A stretch of 64,000 nucleotides of DNA from Liolophura sinensis. Taxonomy: Eukaryota; Mollusca; Polyplacophora; Chitonida; Chitonidae. A program made the position numbers and the translations under genes. The stretch spans positions 51,385,187-51,449,186 of the forward strand of contig NC_088301.1 in NCBI RefSeq assembly GCF_032854445.1, read 5' to 3'. A model generated the notes under the pieces. That model was not told where the DNA came from. It did not search any database and saw only the letters and a list, made by a program, of their open reading frames with translations. This document shows, piece by piece, positions 11,784-24,200 of the stretch; within the stretch, counting starts at the first letter, position 1, and the number at the start of each line of letters is the position of its first letter.

Positions 11784-13182
11784 CTAGACAAACATCAAGG
11801 CACAGTCTACAAGCAAGAATGCCCCTGTGATAAACCTCGCTTGTTTCGATACCAGGAAAGCCACAGCTGCGCCCACGTCAGAAGGGGGGATAACTTCCTT
11901 CATGGGGCACCTAAGCTTTGGCAGCTCCACTGCGTCTATTGGGGGAGATGCGATCCACGCGTCTGTGTCCGTTATGCCCGAGATAACAACGTTCACAGTT
12001 ATTCTTTTCGGTGCCAGTTCTTTGGCGTAGTGACGAGCCATGTATTCCACTGAAGCTTTGGCACAACCGGGTAAAAAGTAAAATGACCTTGGACTTGCCG
12101 CAAAGCTTACACCTGGAGTTGAGAGGCCAATGATCCTTCCACCGTTACAGAGCTTCTCCATGTACGGCACACCTTTCCTGACCGGTCGCCAAAGGCTTTG
12201 GCGTACATGGCTTAGCAATGATCGGCAGTTATTTCCAGTTTCACATCATCGACTTTTAGCTATTTTCCAGCACTGTGGATTATAGCATATAACGATCCAT
12301 CGAAGTGTTTTTCCAATGCCCGTAGAGGATCATCAGAGGTTGAATTATCACTTACATCTCCTATTAATGTAAATCAGAGCACACATTAAATCTTAATTAT
12401 ATTCATTAATTGATTTTCTTGTGCATATATCGCGACGTAGGGTCACATATGATGGTGACTCTTACGACTGTTTCCTTATTAACTTTTACTGTACAGAGCA
12501 TACGTCGTTGAAACTTGCTCTTTCCAGTCAGTTGTCATGGACACCAGAATTTGTTTTTTCGAAATAGTTCATCATACTGGATAGTAACTTACATAGTCCA
12601 TGTCTTGATCATTCCGAGCTATGGGCCGTTTTGTCCATTTTGGACAAATGTGTGGCCGTTTTTGTTCTCTTGTGGACCTCTTGCGAAGCAATACTTCCTG
12701 AAGGCTTGTTAGCCTTAATGATTGATAGAACTACAATGTAGTTTGTCCTGGGGAAAATTTTAAAGTGTGTGACGTCTAATAAAATGTGATTAACATCACT
12801 GCATATTTTTTTCTAATAGTTCCTTAACCCATGGTGCCAGGGGACACGTGTAATTTGCTATACTATCTAAGCATTCACATGAATAGTTAGCTGAGGTAAA
12901 TCGACAAGAGGCCGTATTTCACCGGTTGCCACTAGCTCTGTTTTTGTTTTCTGTACTGTGAGTCATTCATCATACAATTATTAAACATATTTTATCTCTA
13001 ATTAGCACAACCCTCACTCCTGAAGTCTCTTCAAGATGCTGCTTTGCCTTTTGAGCCGCATCATCTGAAATATAATATACCGGTATGAACTTTCGGTATC
13101 CCAGTCGCACCAGCTCTACGGCGAAAGCTAACCCAATACATTTCGTCCCTCCGGTTATCAAGATGGCTCCTGAATTCTCCAT
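11784..13182 (-). pseudogene. Broken short-chain dehydrogenase/reductase (SDR)
   Basis: Two exon-like blocks read on the - strand. Block 1 (13182 to about 12997) starts MENSGAILITGGTKCIGLAF, the SDR NAD(P)-binding strand-turn-helix. Block 2 (12360-11784) follows an acceptor and reads GDVSDNSTSDDPLRALEKHF, then HSAG, then GRIIGLSTPGV, then AKASVEYMARHYAKELAPKR and ITVNVVISGITDTDAW, a typical SDR order. Damage is visible: two in-frame stops (after HSAGK and after ITADHC), a one-base frameshift near 12180 before RKGVPYMEKL, and no GT donor after block 1 (ATAAAA where GTAAAA would fit). The glycine motif has Cys for Gly (TGGTKCIG), and the catalytic YxxxK reads PGCAK. It resembles 3-oxoacyl-ACP-reductase-like SDRs, but substrate cannot be told. 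An assembly error could explain one lesion, hardly all. Confidence 0.75.
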
Positions 13183-15496
13183 ACTCGGTTAGGTATATGC
13201 GCAGACCTCGAAGATGAAAATGTGCTGACTAATAAATGCCTTCACAAGGTCACACAGAGGTCAGACCAGTGACATGAAGTAATGTAATACACATATAAAA
13301 TTGACACTCGAGTGCCCTTGCATTCAGTTTTCTACATGGCAAAGACCTAGACTGTGTGCCTTACACCCGATCTCGATCTTGTTTTTCAGTTGAAATGACG
13401 CCTTTATTTTTTCTGGTCTGTGTATGTCGGTAGAGACAGAAACATGTCCTATACTTTAAGATATATACACCCGGTGACAGGAGACTACATGTACAAGAAC
13501 CAATATTTCAAAACCGATGTTGAATTCTCGCATATCTAGATAGATTCACGAATCCGTCATGAGGCTTCCAAGCTGAAAGACTATTGTTCTTGCTGCGATG
13601 ATTATATAAAATGTCTACTGCCCCCACTTTCCCACGAAAAAGTGTAATGACTGAACCAAACTACTGAAAAGTAGTCAAAAACAAAAGTTTTATGTAACCA
13701 AAGACAAACGACATTTCAGTGTGACCTCTTTTCCCGCCATATCGTCAGCTGATGCAAAATGTTCACATTCTTCTTCTGTAGAATCACTGCACGGATCAAG
13801 CTGAAATTTGGTTTGCTGTTACAATACAGAGCACCAACACTTGCAAAGGGCGTTGATGAAATGAAAACTGTAGAAGCGCGTCTGATTTGACTGGTACTGT
13901 GTATTTCAGTCTGCCGTACCTTAACATGTAAGCCTGAGACAGCATGTACGTTATTATAACACTCTCTGCAGAACGAAGCCTGAGTCTTTGAGTGGTTAAT
14001 ATCTATAACTTGCTGCTGCCTACGCGTATGTAATTGCTCATTTGTATAGTCTCCTTATGAGGCACAGGTAAATTGATTACGCACGTCTGGGGATCCGGAG
14101 CATGGTTTTTCTTTAAGGTGATTACCGATATGCAAAGATAACAAGCCGCAAAGATTTTGTAGAATTCTCAAACTCTATGACAACAACGCGGAGATCCACT
14201 CCTTAAAACACCGTGTTTATTTACAGTAAATATACACCTTTAAAGCAATCTCCGTGGCCAAGATGTGTTGTCTATCGTTCGTATCACACCTTCATCGGTC
14301 ATTTGATGTCACGTGACCTGTTTTTTGAAGTATAAAGTTACAGGTATGCAGTTAATGATGCAGTTTGCCCTGCTAAAATCGAATGTGGTTTTTTCTACGA
14401 TCTCTAGTTTTCCTCAAAGCAGCAGTTAAAATTTGGAAGCCTTGCTGAAAATTATAGTCGGCAAGTAGATCAACCACTGATCTTTATTTTAATCTCATCT
14501 AAACATTTTGCTGTATTGAATAGTAAAGTGGGGTATATTGGGGTCAGAAACATGTTGTGCTCAGTGACACAATACATCAATTTCAACAGCTAACACTTAA
14601 TTGGCTACGGTGGGAGCCTACCTGTAACTAGATCTAACCTTCCACGCTTCAATGCTCTACCGATATGAGTTTTTGTGTTTCACAAGAGCCTTATAAACAA
14701 AAACCTATTTCATTGCTATCCGAGGCCTTGTTTATGCATAAATCACCTGGGTGTATATAATGTCTTGGTTTTAAATGTTTGAACATTTTTTTTTACCATA
14801 TCTTAACAATTGCATGTTATGTGGAGCTATTTAGCCTACAGCTATAACAGTCGGGTTTTTAACCTTGCCCTACGGTGCATTTAATTATTATCCTCAGGAT
14901 TGTCTCATGTCTGCAGGAAAAACGACTATGATGTAATTCATGAAACAGTGACAGTACAGATTTTGGGGAGAGTGGGAGGGGGTAGTCAGCGGAAGTAACT
15001 CATCAGGCGAGGGTTCAGGGGCCGCCTAGGCCCTGAAAGCCCTCGCCAATTATACTGCCAGAGACGCAGGTTAGGCGAAAAAAAAAAACTGTGAAAAATT
15101 CGGGAAAAACTGCACATGACCACTATTTATGTATGCATGGAAGAAAAGTCTTGCTGAACTCAGTCGAAGCCGTAGCGGCACATCCGAAGTACCTATCTCG
15201 GCCTAACAGGTTTCCCGACATACTATAATGCCGCAGCCTATATAAATCAGGATTCTGCTGGTGGGTTGGCATCCCTGAGGCCTGGTCCCTTTGCTTTGTT
15301 TCGATGTGATTGCTTATTGATGTGATGGTTCTTCAACGGGATGCCTAACAAGAATTTTGATAACTATATGGCTAATGAATATAACTTCAAAGGTATGCCA
15401 GGGTGGTTCTGACTAGATTCTGACTATGCATGGCTAGTTACGTTTAAATTTTGGTTGATTAACAACATATAAATAGTTCCTTTCCTATATTATATT

Positions 15497-15600
15497 TTTA
15501 TTTATTTATTTGATTGGTGTTTTGTCGTACTCAAGAACATTTCACCTATAGGACGGCGACCAGCATTATGGTGGGAGGAAACCGAGCATTCCCATATTGC
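15497..15600 (-). mobile_element. 3' fragment of the tRNA-derived SINE
   Basis: In + orientation it starts TATTTATTTATTTGATTGGT, then CGTACTCAAGAACATTTCAC and GGCGACCAGCATTATGGTGG. This is the reverse complement of the tail seen at 1023-1178 and 54621-54773. The tRNA-like head is absent. Confidence 0.75.
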
Positions 15601-16272
15601 AGGCCTACTGCTACCCAGTACTGTTGCCTCAACTGTTCATGGGGATCATAGGAAATTATGTTTTCATTTGGTTGCCCTTGATTAAAAAAATACTATACAG
15701 AATACGTAACCTCTCGTGGATTTTGTAGTTTTTTTCTACAGGCCTCACTCAATAGGCCTATAGTGTTGGGATATAATGTTTAGGGCTAACTTACAAATGT
15801 TATGTTATACGACATGTACATATTTTAAATTTTATGTATTGATGTGTTCCAGGCAAGACACAACCTATAACCTAACCGCCTGAATGATAAACCAGATTGC
15901 GTGCCGTTGCAGTTGTGTCCCGATAATTTTGACATTCTCAGCAAAAATTCTTTCGACTGTGCTACATTATATAGAGCATGAAAAGGAATCGACCATCGGT
16001 TTCTGGATCGTGGAGGTTGGCTGAACCAGCACCTAAGCGCTCTCTGTATACCGGTACTTACTTTTACTTCCCTATGACCACAATACTGCAGCCTATTGGT
16101 ATCACAGTAAAACAAAACAACACAAATTTGAGGGAAATTCCTAATTTTTTTGTCAAATTTGTGACTTTTTTCCGCGACTTTTATCTCTTTTGTCTGATTT
16201 GGGATGTCTTTCTCTGCATAATTAGGTTATTCTGTACACAGTAATGACAATGTCAGCTCGTGCAGAACTCAA

Positions 16273-16324
16273 TGTTTTATTTTCATCTGGTGTTGTGTCA
16301 TATTCTCCAGATGAAAATAAAACA
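16273..16324. repeat. Perfect 18-bp inverted repeat with 16-nt loop
   Basis: TGTTTTATTTTCATCTGG at 16273-16290 is matched without error by CCAGATGAAAATAAAACA at 16307-16324. Each arm contains AATAAA when read on one strand, so the hairpin presents a poly(A)-signal hexamer in both directions. It lies in intergenic DNA between the SDR remnant and PXK. Confidence 0.85.
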
Positions 16325-17714
16325 CTGTCAATGAGTCAGTCATATCAAATTCGTAATTATCATGATCCTGCGAAGAATTAAGCTCACCTCTCAGTGAAAT
16401 GTAGGCTTTTGGAGTTTTTTTGTGAATAATCAACTATCTTCATAATCCCTTCCACATTCTCCTGCTGTACAGAATCACTAAGGACCTTAAAAGATGCATA
16501 GAACCACAGAATACACCCATTAAAAAGCATGCAAAACTACCTGGTATTCACAATATGTGTGTGTGAGATGCACTGGTTTCTTAAACTTGTAAACCTGATC
16601 ACATGTGACTGAGCTGAAGTAAAGCATAAAAATTTCAATCTATATGTAAATTTGGTAGCAAGGCTACTAAACAGCTCACCTGTAGGGGATACATGCATGC
16701 AGAACTTCACCTGAATACATCAAGTACTTTTTGACATACCAACCTTAACACTGACCAGACAGGTGTGACCAAACCTTCAATGTTGAATCAGGGTTTATGG
16801 AAATAATCTTTGAGTATTCACTTCTTCGAATGAAAGAAATTGATACTTTGAAGTCTTGATTAGATCTGTCTAATAAATTTTCATTTTGCTTCAACAGTTA
16901 TTGGATACGAATGCTGAGGGTATATGATAAGCTCGCTCAGCACTTTGTATAGGTGAGCTAAAAATGCATGAAAGACATGAAGGACTGAGCAAAGAAAGAA
17001 ACAAGCAGAATGTGATGAGGATGGGGATGAGAACTATATTTAGAGAATATCTTTTTCACATACGCGCATGATACATCACTTCTTTTGTATGACAGTCTCA
17101 TCTCTAAATATTTAATGCCCCAGAAAAGGACAATGCTTATAATGACATATACATGTAACTATGAGCAAAATATATATATTTACATATACACAAGAATATA
17201 TGTTAAAATCTTTACTAAACTTGTAAACATATATAGACATAAACACATGCCCCTGAATCTTTATAACAGAAAACTAACTATAGGATATAAAAACAATCAT
17301 TAATTTAAAAGCGATCTTTAACAAGAGTAAAGTCCTTCACCACAGGGATTCAACAATTTTTAAAAATAACATTAGAACTGACAACTTTGAGTAATTTCAA
17401 GACACTAAAATATTTCATCTCATTGTAGTTGTAGGAAAGGAAACAACATTGAGCATTATGTGTGATGTAGTACATGAAGAGTAAATGTTAAATACACATT
17501 AAACCATTTAATGATTACAATTAGAAGGCATCAGTCAAGAGTAACTGGGGAAACATTAAAGTTTGTTCAGAATTCACAGTACTGTCACATTCTCACTATA
17601 CAATGCAATCTCCACAGTGATATATATGTATTACACACTTCACAATGGCGTGCTACTCCCTCTTTGAGGGTTGACATGGCCACATTATGAGTATCACAAA
17701 AGTAAAACGTGTGT

Positions 17715-17720
17715 TTTATT
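17715..17720 (-). terminator. Possible PXK poly(A) signal
   Basis: AATAAA on the - strand (TTTATT on +) lies about 530 bp past the PXK stop at 18251. The stretch 18250-17721 shows no other gene and would be the 3' UTR. Other hexamer variants exist nearby, so this is a tentative choice. Confidence 0.35.
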
Positions 17721-18250
17721 GTTCTTCTATCTTAAACATGTTGAATATCATAAAACTATAATCCATAAATACAATGCTTACAACATGAATGACTTTCACA
17801 GACTTAAAAGGGTAATATTAAAATCTTCAATAGTAAGTATCAGTACTTTGTTCAGGAAAATAAAACAAATTATTTTCCCTTTTCTTTCCATTTCTTGTCT
17901 CAAAATAAAAGTGTCTGTTTAAATTGCATGTGATCAGAATAATAATTACAACCATACATATACGTAAAATTAGCTTTGACTAAAACTGCATAAGAATACA
18001 AAATTTGGAGTCTGAATGAACTAAAGAAACAAAATAACCAGTTGAAATCATGAGCAAATATACACATGTATATGTATCTATACTTATTTACATATCACCA
18101 TAAAATATTGCTTTACAACACACTGTGAATGTGCAAACACTTAAAATAAACATGGAACATCTGAAACTTGTGACTTAGCACTGTACATACAATTTACCTT
18201 TGTTCCAATACCCAAGCATAATTTATATGTTACCTATCCCTCAATGCAGG

Positions 18251-21200
18251 CTAAATTTTGGGCTTGCTTTTGTCGATGGTCTCCTGTTTCTTGAGCTTCC
18301 CCTTGTTAAAGCCTGATATGGAGCTTAGCAATGCCCCTCTTCCCCCAGAGGATGGGGGTGGAGAAGTCGCAGCCGGTACAGGTGCTGGTGGCGATACCGG
18401 TGGGGGTGGAGGTGGAGGAGGTGCTGCAGCAGGTGGCACTGTGAAAATAAAAACAGTACATCTACAATCATAATACTGCAAACAAGTGTCAACATATCAT
18501 TAACCTCAGGTATCCTCTTACAGATTTTCACTTGTTTTAGCATGCTGACAATGGCAAAGCTAGCTGACAAATTTTCAGTACAACCCACAGGAATGTGACA
18601 ATTGAGGTCAGAGGATTAAATCTGGCTCTTGATAGTTTGGCTATGGTCACGATGTTTGTCAGGTATCTGGTGAAGAGTAGTCTTATAAACTTAACCTATG
18701 TCACAATGCAAATAAAACAAAGACATTGTGTTGGCAATGTGAGTTATGGGCGTGAGAGATGTAATGTGCTATTGGTAATAGTATTGTGACTAGCAGTTTA
18801 ATGCAATGGAGGTGGCAGGATTTGGTGTAATGTGGGTGAGCAGTCTATGACATGGTGTGGGTGAGATGTCTTAGTGTAGTGTGGTGTGAGCAGTGTATGG
18901 TGTGGTGTGGGTCAGCAGTCTATAATGTGGTGTGAGTGAGCAGTGTATAGTTTAGTGTGGGTGAGCAATGTGTGGTCTGGTGTGGTGAGCAGTTTATGGT
19001 TTGATGAAGGTGAGTAGTCTACAGTGTGGTATGGGTGAGCAGTCTATAGTGTGGTGCAAGTAAGCAGTCTATGGTGTGATATGGATGAGCAGTGTATATT
19101 GTGGTGTGGTTGAGTAGTCTATAGTGTGGTGTGGGTGAGCAGACTATAGTGTGGTGCAACTGAGCAGTCTACAGTGTCATATGGAAGAGATGTCTATAGT
19201 GTAGTATGGGTGAGCAGTGTATGGTGTGGTGTGGGTGAGCATTCCATAGTGTGGTGCAAGTGAGCAGTCTATAGTGTGGTGTGGGTGATCAGTGTATAGT
19301 GTGGTGTGAGTAAGCGGTCTATAGTGTGGTATGGGAGAGATGTCTATAGTTTAGTGTGGGTGAGCAGTGTATGGTCTATAGTGTGGTACAAGTGAGCAGT
19401 CTATAGTGTGGAATGGGTGAGCAGTCTATGGTGTGAAGTAGGTGAGCAGTCCATAGTATTATATGGAAGAGATGTCTATAGTGTAGTACGGGTAAGCAGT
19501 GCATGGTGTGGTGTGGGTGGGCACTCTATAGTGTGGTGCAAGTGAGCAATGTATGATGTGGTTGAGCAGTCTATGGGGTGGTGTGTTTGAATGGTCTATA
19601 GTATGGTGTGGCTGAACAGTCTACAATGTAGTATGGGTGAGCAGTGTATAGTGTGGTGTGGGGGAGCAATCCATGGTTTGATGTAGGTGAGCAGTTTGCA
19701 TGTCACTATTAACGTACCATTATCCTATATGTGTGATATCGTAAAAGTACATTTGCGAAAGTCAAGCACCTGTTTGAGGTATTACCTGTGTCAGTTTCAG
19801 TAAATATAAAACAGTATATCAATATAATCAAACCTGCAAACTACAGAAAACATGTATACCTCGATTAAGTAAATTACAAGCTCAAAAAACAATATATCAT
19901 ACTGCAGGGTGTCCCAGAAGTCGCGCACCATCCAGGATGAGGTTGAATGCTTAAGCTACAGAGCAGTCTGTTGCCCCATCTCTTCCAAACAGAAAAGCCA
20001 ATTCATTTCTTTCTTGTACCGTTGGTTTATTAGCCATAATTAAAAAAATTTAAAAACAGTGTTAAATCTGAAAAAAAAAATCTGAAAAAATGAAAATCAG
20101 GATGGTGCATGACTTCTGGGACACCCTGTAGTAAATAGCATAGCGTATATCTCTATCACAAAGCTTAAAGAATCAAATTAAATTTGCAAAAAACTAAGCA
20201 TACCTAGAAACACATGCTTAACCCCTGTAACCCTAAAAAAAACAACTGAAAAAAAAACAACTAAATGGTCTCTAGTTAAATAAGGTGATGTAATAGTACA
20301 AAAAAAATTGGACTCTCAGTTTACCAGTGTTAACAACAATGTTGTATGAACGACTTATTGACTTGAAATGTGGTTCTATTCTTTATATGAACACTCAAAC
20401 AGCCCATCACCTGAAAGCTTAACAATTTCTGCAGTAATCCCAGCTACCCTTAAGTCAGGTGATATGGAAGCTTGATGAAGCCTGGTTGTACTAAAACATG
20501 CAAACACACCATAGTCACTTGGCCTATAAAAGCTGGATTGTAGAATGACAACATTTTTTCCTATAATATTGCAATATGACAGCATTCTTAGCCTGAGTCT
20601 CATAATATGACAGGCCAAAACACAAGAAATTACAAAAATTCATCTTTTACAGATGAAACAGCTCGGCTTTAGTATCCACTTGGATTTTGCGATGTCATAT
20701 TTTGATATTAGGGTAAAACAGTGCCATTACACTGACAAATTATACATAGCAATGCTTTAATTGTACAGGTCAGATCTTACAGACAAGGTGACTGTGAAGC
20801 ACACATGATATATCAGTCTTGATTAGACACTACAGTATTCTTTGTACCCTATAAAACATAAAATAGTTTTCCCTACTTCTATTTATAGAATTTTAATGCT
20901 ACTTATATTTGGCATGAACATTTTATTTTATTCTGACATTCTTGACTCAAAACAGAGCTTTTTCTGTACTTGAATCTGATCTCCCTAAAAGTGTTTTAAT
21001 TTGGTGAATATGATTTTATTTAGTATGAATGTTTGATGTAACTATATAAACTTTTGTTCAACATTGTTATTATGTAAAAAAATAAAAGAACCAAAAACTG
21101 GAAAAGAATCTGAGTTTAAGAGATAGGTGAGTTATGGTATATCTACGAGTAGAAAATAAACTTAGTCAACCCAGGGTCGCTACTGAAGTTTTTAATGGCA

Positions 21201-24200
21201 GTACTACACATCCACATCACTAATACATGTGCCTTCATGTAGCCTAGCATGCCCAGATTATGTATGTTTACTTAAATATAGATCTACATGTACATGTATC
21301 TACATGAATGTGTATGCAATATCAAACACAATGTTACAGGCATAATATATATATATATACATAAAGTGTCCATATGCAAATAAATAAAACACCAGTAAGG
21401 AGATTACTGGTGGAAATGAATAAAAGAGAATAACCATTTATGAAGAACTGTAAAGAATCTGCACTGTCTGTCTTATAGCACGTCCCCACATAAAGGAAAT
21501 TTATGTCTAATTTACAAAGTTAATATGCACATACCCAAAAATCACATTCTGCTTTGAAAAAGCAAGTGAACAGCTGGTGCTTTAGAAAAAAAGGCACCCC
21601 TAAAAAGACAGACAATGTCAAATCCTCTGCTTTCTCTAAAAAAATCTCCCAGATAAGAGATGCAGCAAATGGAGCAAAGTTAAAAAAAAAACAAAAAACA
21701 CACAAACCAAGAAAAAAAAAAATAAAAAAACCCCAAAACAAGACAAATGGCTACACATGGCTTGTACCTTCCCCCATACAGAGAGTACCTGTTAAGCTCA
21801 GGGAGGTCCAGCTGAAATAGATGGGAACAGAGGCAGGGGTTTAGTGACCAAGGCCAGGAACATGTACACAACCATACTCAAGTTCTCTTCAGTGTCATTT
21901 TATAGGTAACATTTTCTTGTTTATGTTGAAAGAAGCTAGCTAGGTTAAAGTCAAAAGCTGTTTAACCATGGAGTGCAGATCCTACACGTAATTTTGTTTC
22001 CTTCTCATCTTTGTTTCATACGCTACTGTTAAAGATATAAGAACTGCCACAACTATACATATACGCACATACCTTCAGAAGAGAAATATGGCTATTCACA
22101 TACAAAAAAACATGTACATGTCACTGTAGAAACTGTCTCTAGTAATCTAAGTGTTAAAGAACCGGTACATCAGCTGATCTGTTATTATAAAATGATGTGC
22201 TTATACATGAGCTATACACAGATATTAGTAGTAACCTATCACGCCTAGATGACGACATCCACACTAGAAATCAAGTCAACAGCATCTATCGGCATTCTGC
22301 TTCCCCACCTTTTTTTCTTCACCATGGTATTGCCTCATTAGCAGAACAATGGCTTTCTAATTAACTTTTGAAGAACTAATCCAAGGCTGTTATACCTTGA
22401 CCTTTTAATGCTCTCCTGAATACTAGTCCATACATGTATGTTATAATTTGTTTCATCACAATTCTCTCTCTATTTCTTTGATCTGCTCCTTTTTTTAAAA
22501 CTTAAAATACATGTACAATGCCAGAATGCTTAGTAGCACACAAATATGATAATGGCATTATGCAACTGGTCCACTGTGGTGAAAATTTTACAACAAATGT
22601 TTAAACAACTTTATCACAAGACTGCTTTGTTTGTTCACTTTTAATAATGTGAACATAAACCAATATGAAAAGATCATGATGATGACATACAGGCATCATG
22701 GAATTTATGTCAAACTGAGAAGCCAAACCAGCATTGTAGCATACAACATCATTTTTGCTATTAATAATTCAACATTTTGCATTCCTCTTCAGAAAAGGTA
22801 GATCATTTCAAGTACAGAAAATACATTCAAGATGCATCGTTTGCATGCAAGGCCAAGAAGTAAGGCTCAATACTATAACTGCAATAAACTGCAACATGAT
22901 GTAACATTTTATATGTTCATTTCACATTTACTCTCTTCTTTAATGCGATATGACAGAAACATATACCTAGTCATCTCCTAGTGCGTGATAAGGTTCAGCT
23001 TGAGTAAGTTTATATTACACCTTGCTGTGTTATACCTGGATAGCTACATGTCAATAGTTCATGCTGTAACACATTCACACATGATTTCAGTCAGCGATCA
23101 AAACTGTCAGCATGCAGACATGCTAACAAACATGCCAGGTAATGTCAATATTCAGTTTATCAATGCTTTGATCAACTTCAGATAGACACATACATAAAAC
23201 CAAGCCATTCTACAGGGAAACTTGTAAATACTCAATCAGCTAATCTTAAAATTAAGCCAACATTGATAAGATGTGCTACTTTAATAAACGTACAACAATA
23301 ATTTTCAAATACTGGACATATCCCTGCATGCCTTATACAATGATCCAAGACCACCAGACTGCGAATAAATAAAGGCGATGTATCGCATATAGTTGTGGAG
23401 GTCTGTACTTTCACAGGAGACACACAACAAGTACCTCAGGTGCGAGTTGGCAGAACTCTGGCACCACTATAAGAAGAGTAAATATAAGGTTACATGACTA
23501 TATCGTAGTGACTTCAGGACTACACCTCCTACTACTCTACAATGTAGATCTACACTGATACACTTCCTAATACCCTAGAGTTTATGTCTACATAGATAAA
23601 CATCATATCACCGTCAAGTGTACGTTTGCACTGGTACACTACCTAACACCCTCCAGTTTATGTCTGCATTTATGTCCACATGCTACCCCTTTCCCCCTTA
23701 CATCAAAACAATCCTTCCTTATTTATAATCAAATAAAAGCAAAAATACTCTTTGGGTGTGTGACTAGGTGAATACGTGGTACAAGTCTGACGAAAGATTG
23801 TTTACAGATGCGACACTGATTAGCTGACAGTATAAACAGGGATTCATGGGTTAAATACTGCAGCTTTGGTCATGCTTCAATTAATCTGCTATAAGTAAAC
23901 TTCAGTTTAGGTTAGGCACACACTGAACTTGCCTATATCTCACACCATATCATATCAGAAACGATTTTGTATCCCTTTAAAGCACTCAAGGGATACCAAG
24001 TTCACTTGCCTCTCAAAAAGTACAAATCAAATAATCATAAGTCAGTGTTTACAAAGTTAATAGAGGCACATACCTTTGTGCCCTTGTAAGTAAAAACAAT
24101 ACATCTTATACATGACCAGGAACAAGTGTGGTACAAATTTGGTGAAAGTTGTTTAAAAGTACTTACAAAGTTGACACAAAATGTAACTTCAATGACATTA

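Larger units (their letters stand above)
13183..17700. other. Intergenic region without a supported gene
   Basis: About 4.5 kb between the SDR remnant and the PXK 3' region. It contains a SINE fragment (15497-15600) and a perfect 18-bp hairpin (16273-16324). The ORFs at 15825, 15978 and 17085 show no family motif; the last is built on TATA-rich simple sequence. Confidence 0.55.

Noticed and set aside
21554-21820. 88-aa lysine-rich ORF on +
   Set aside because: It is produced by A-rich simple sequence in a PXK intron, with no complexity or motif.
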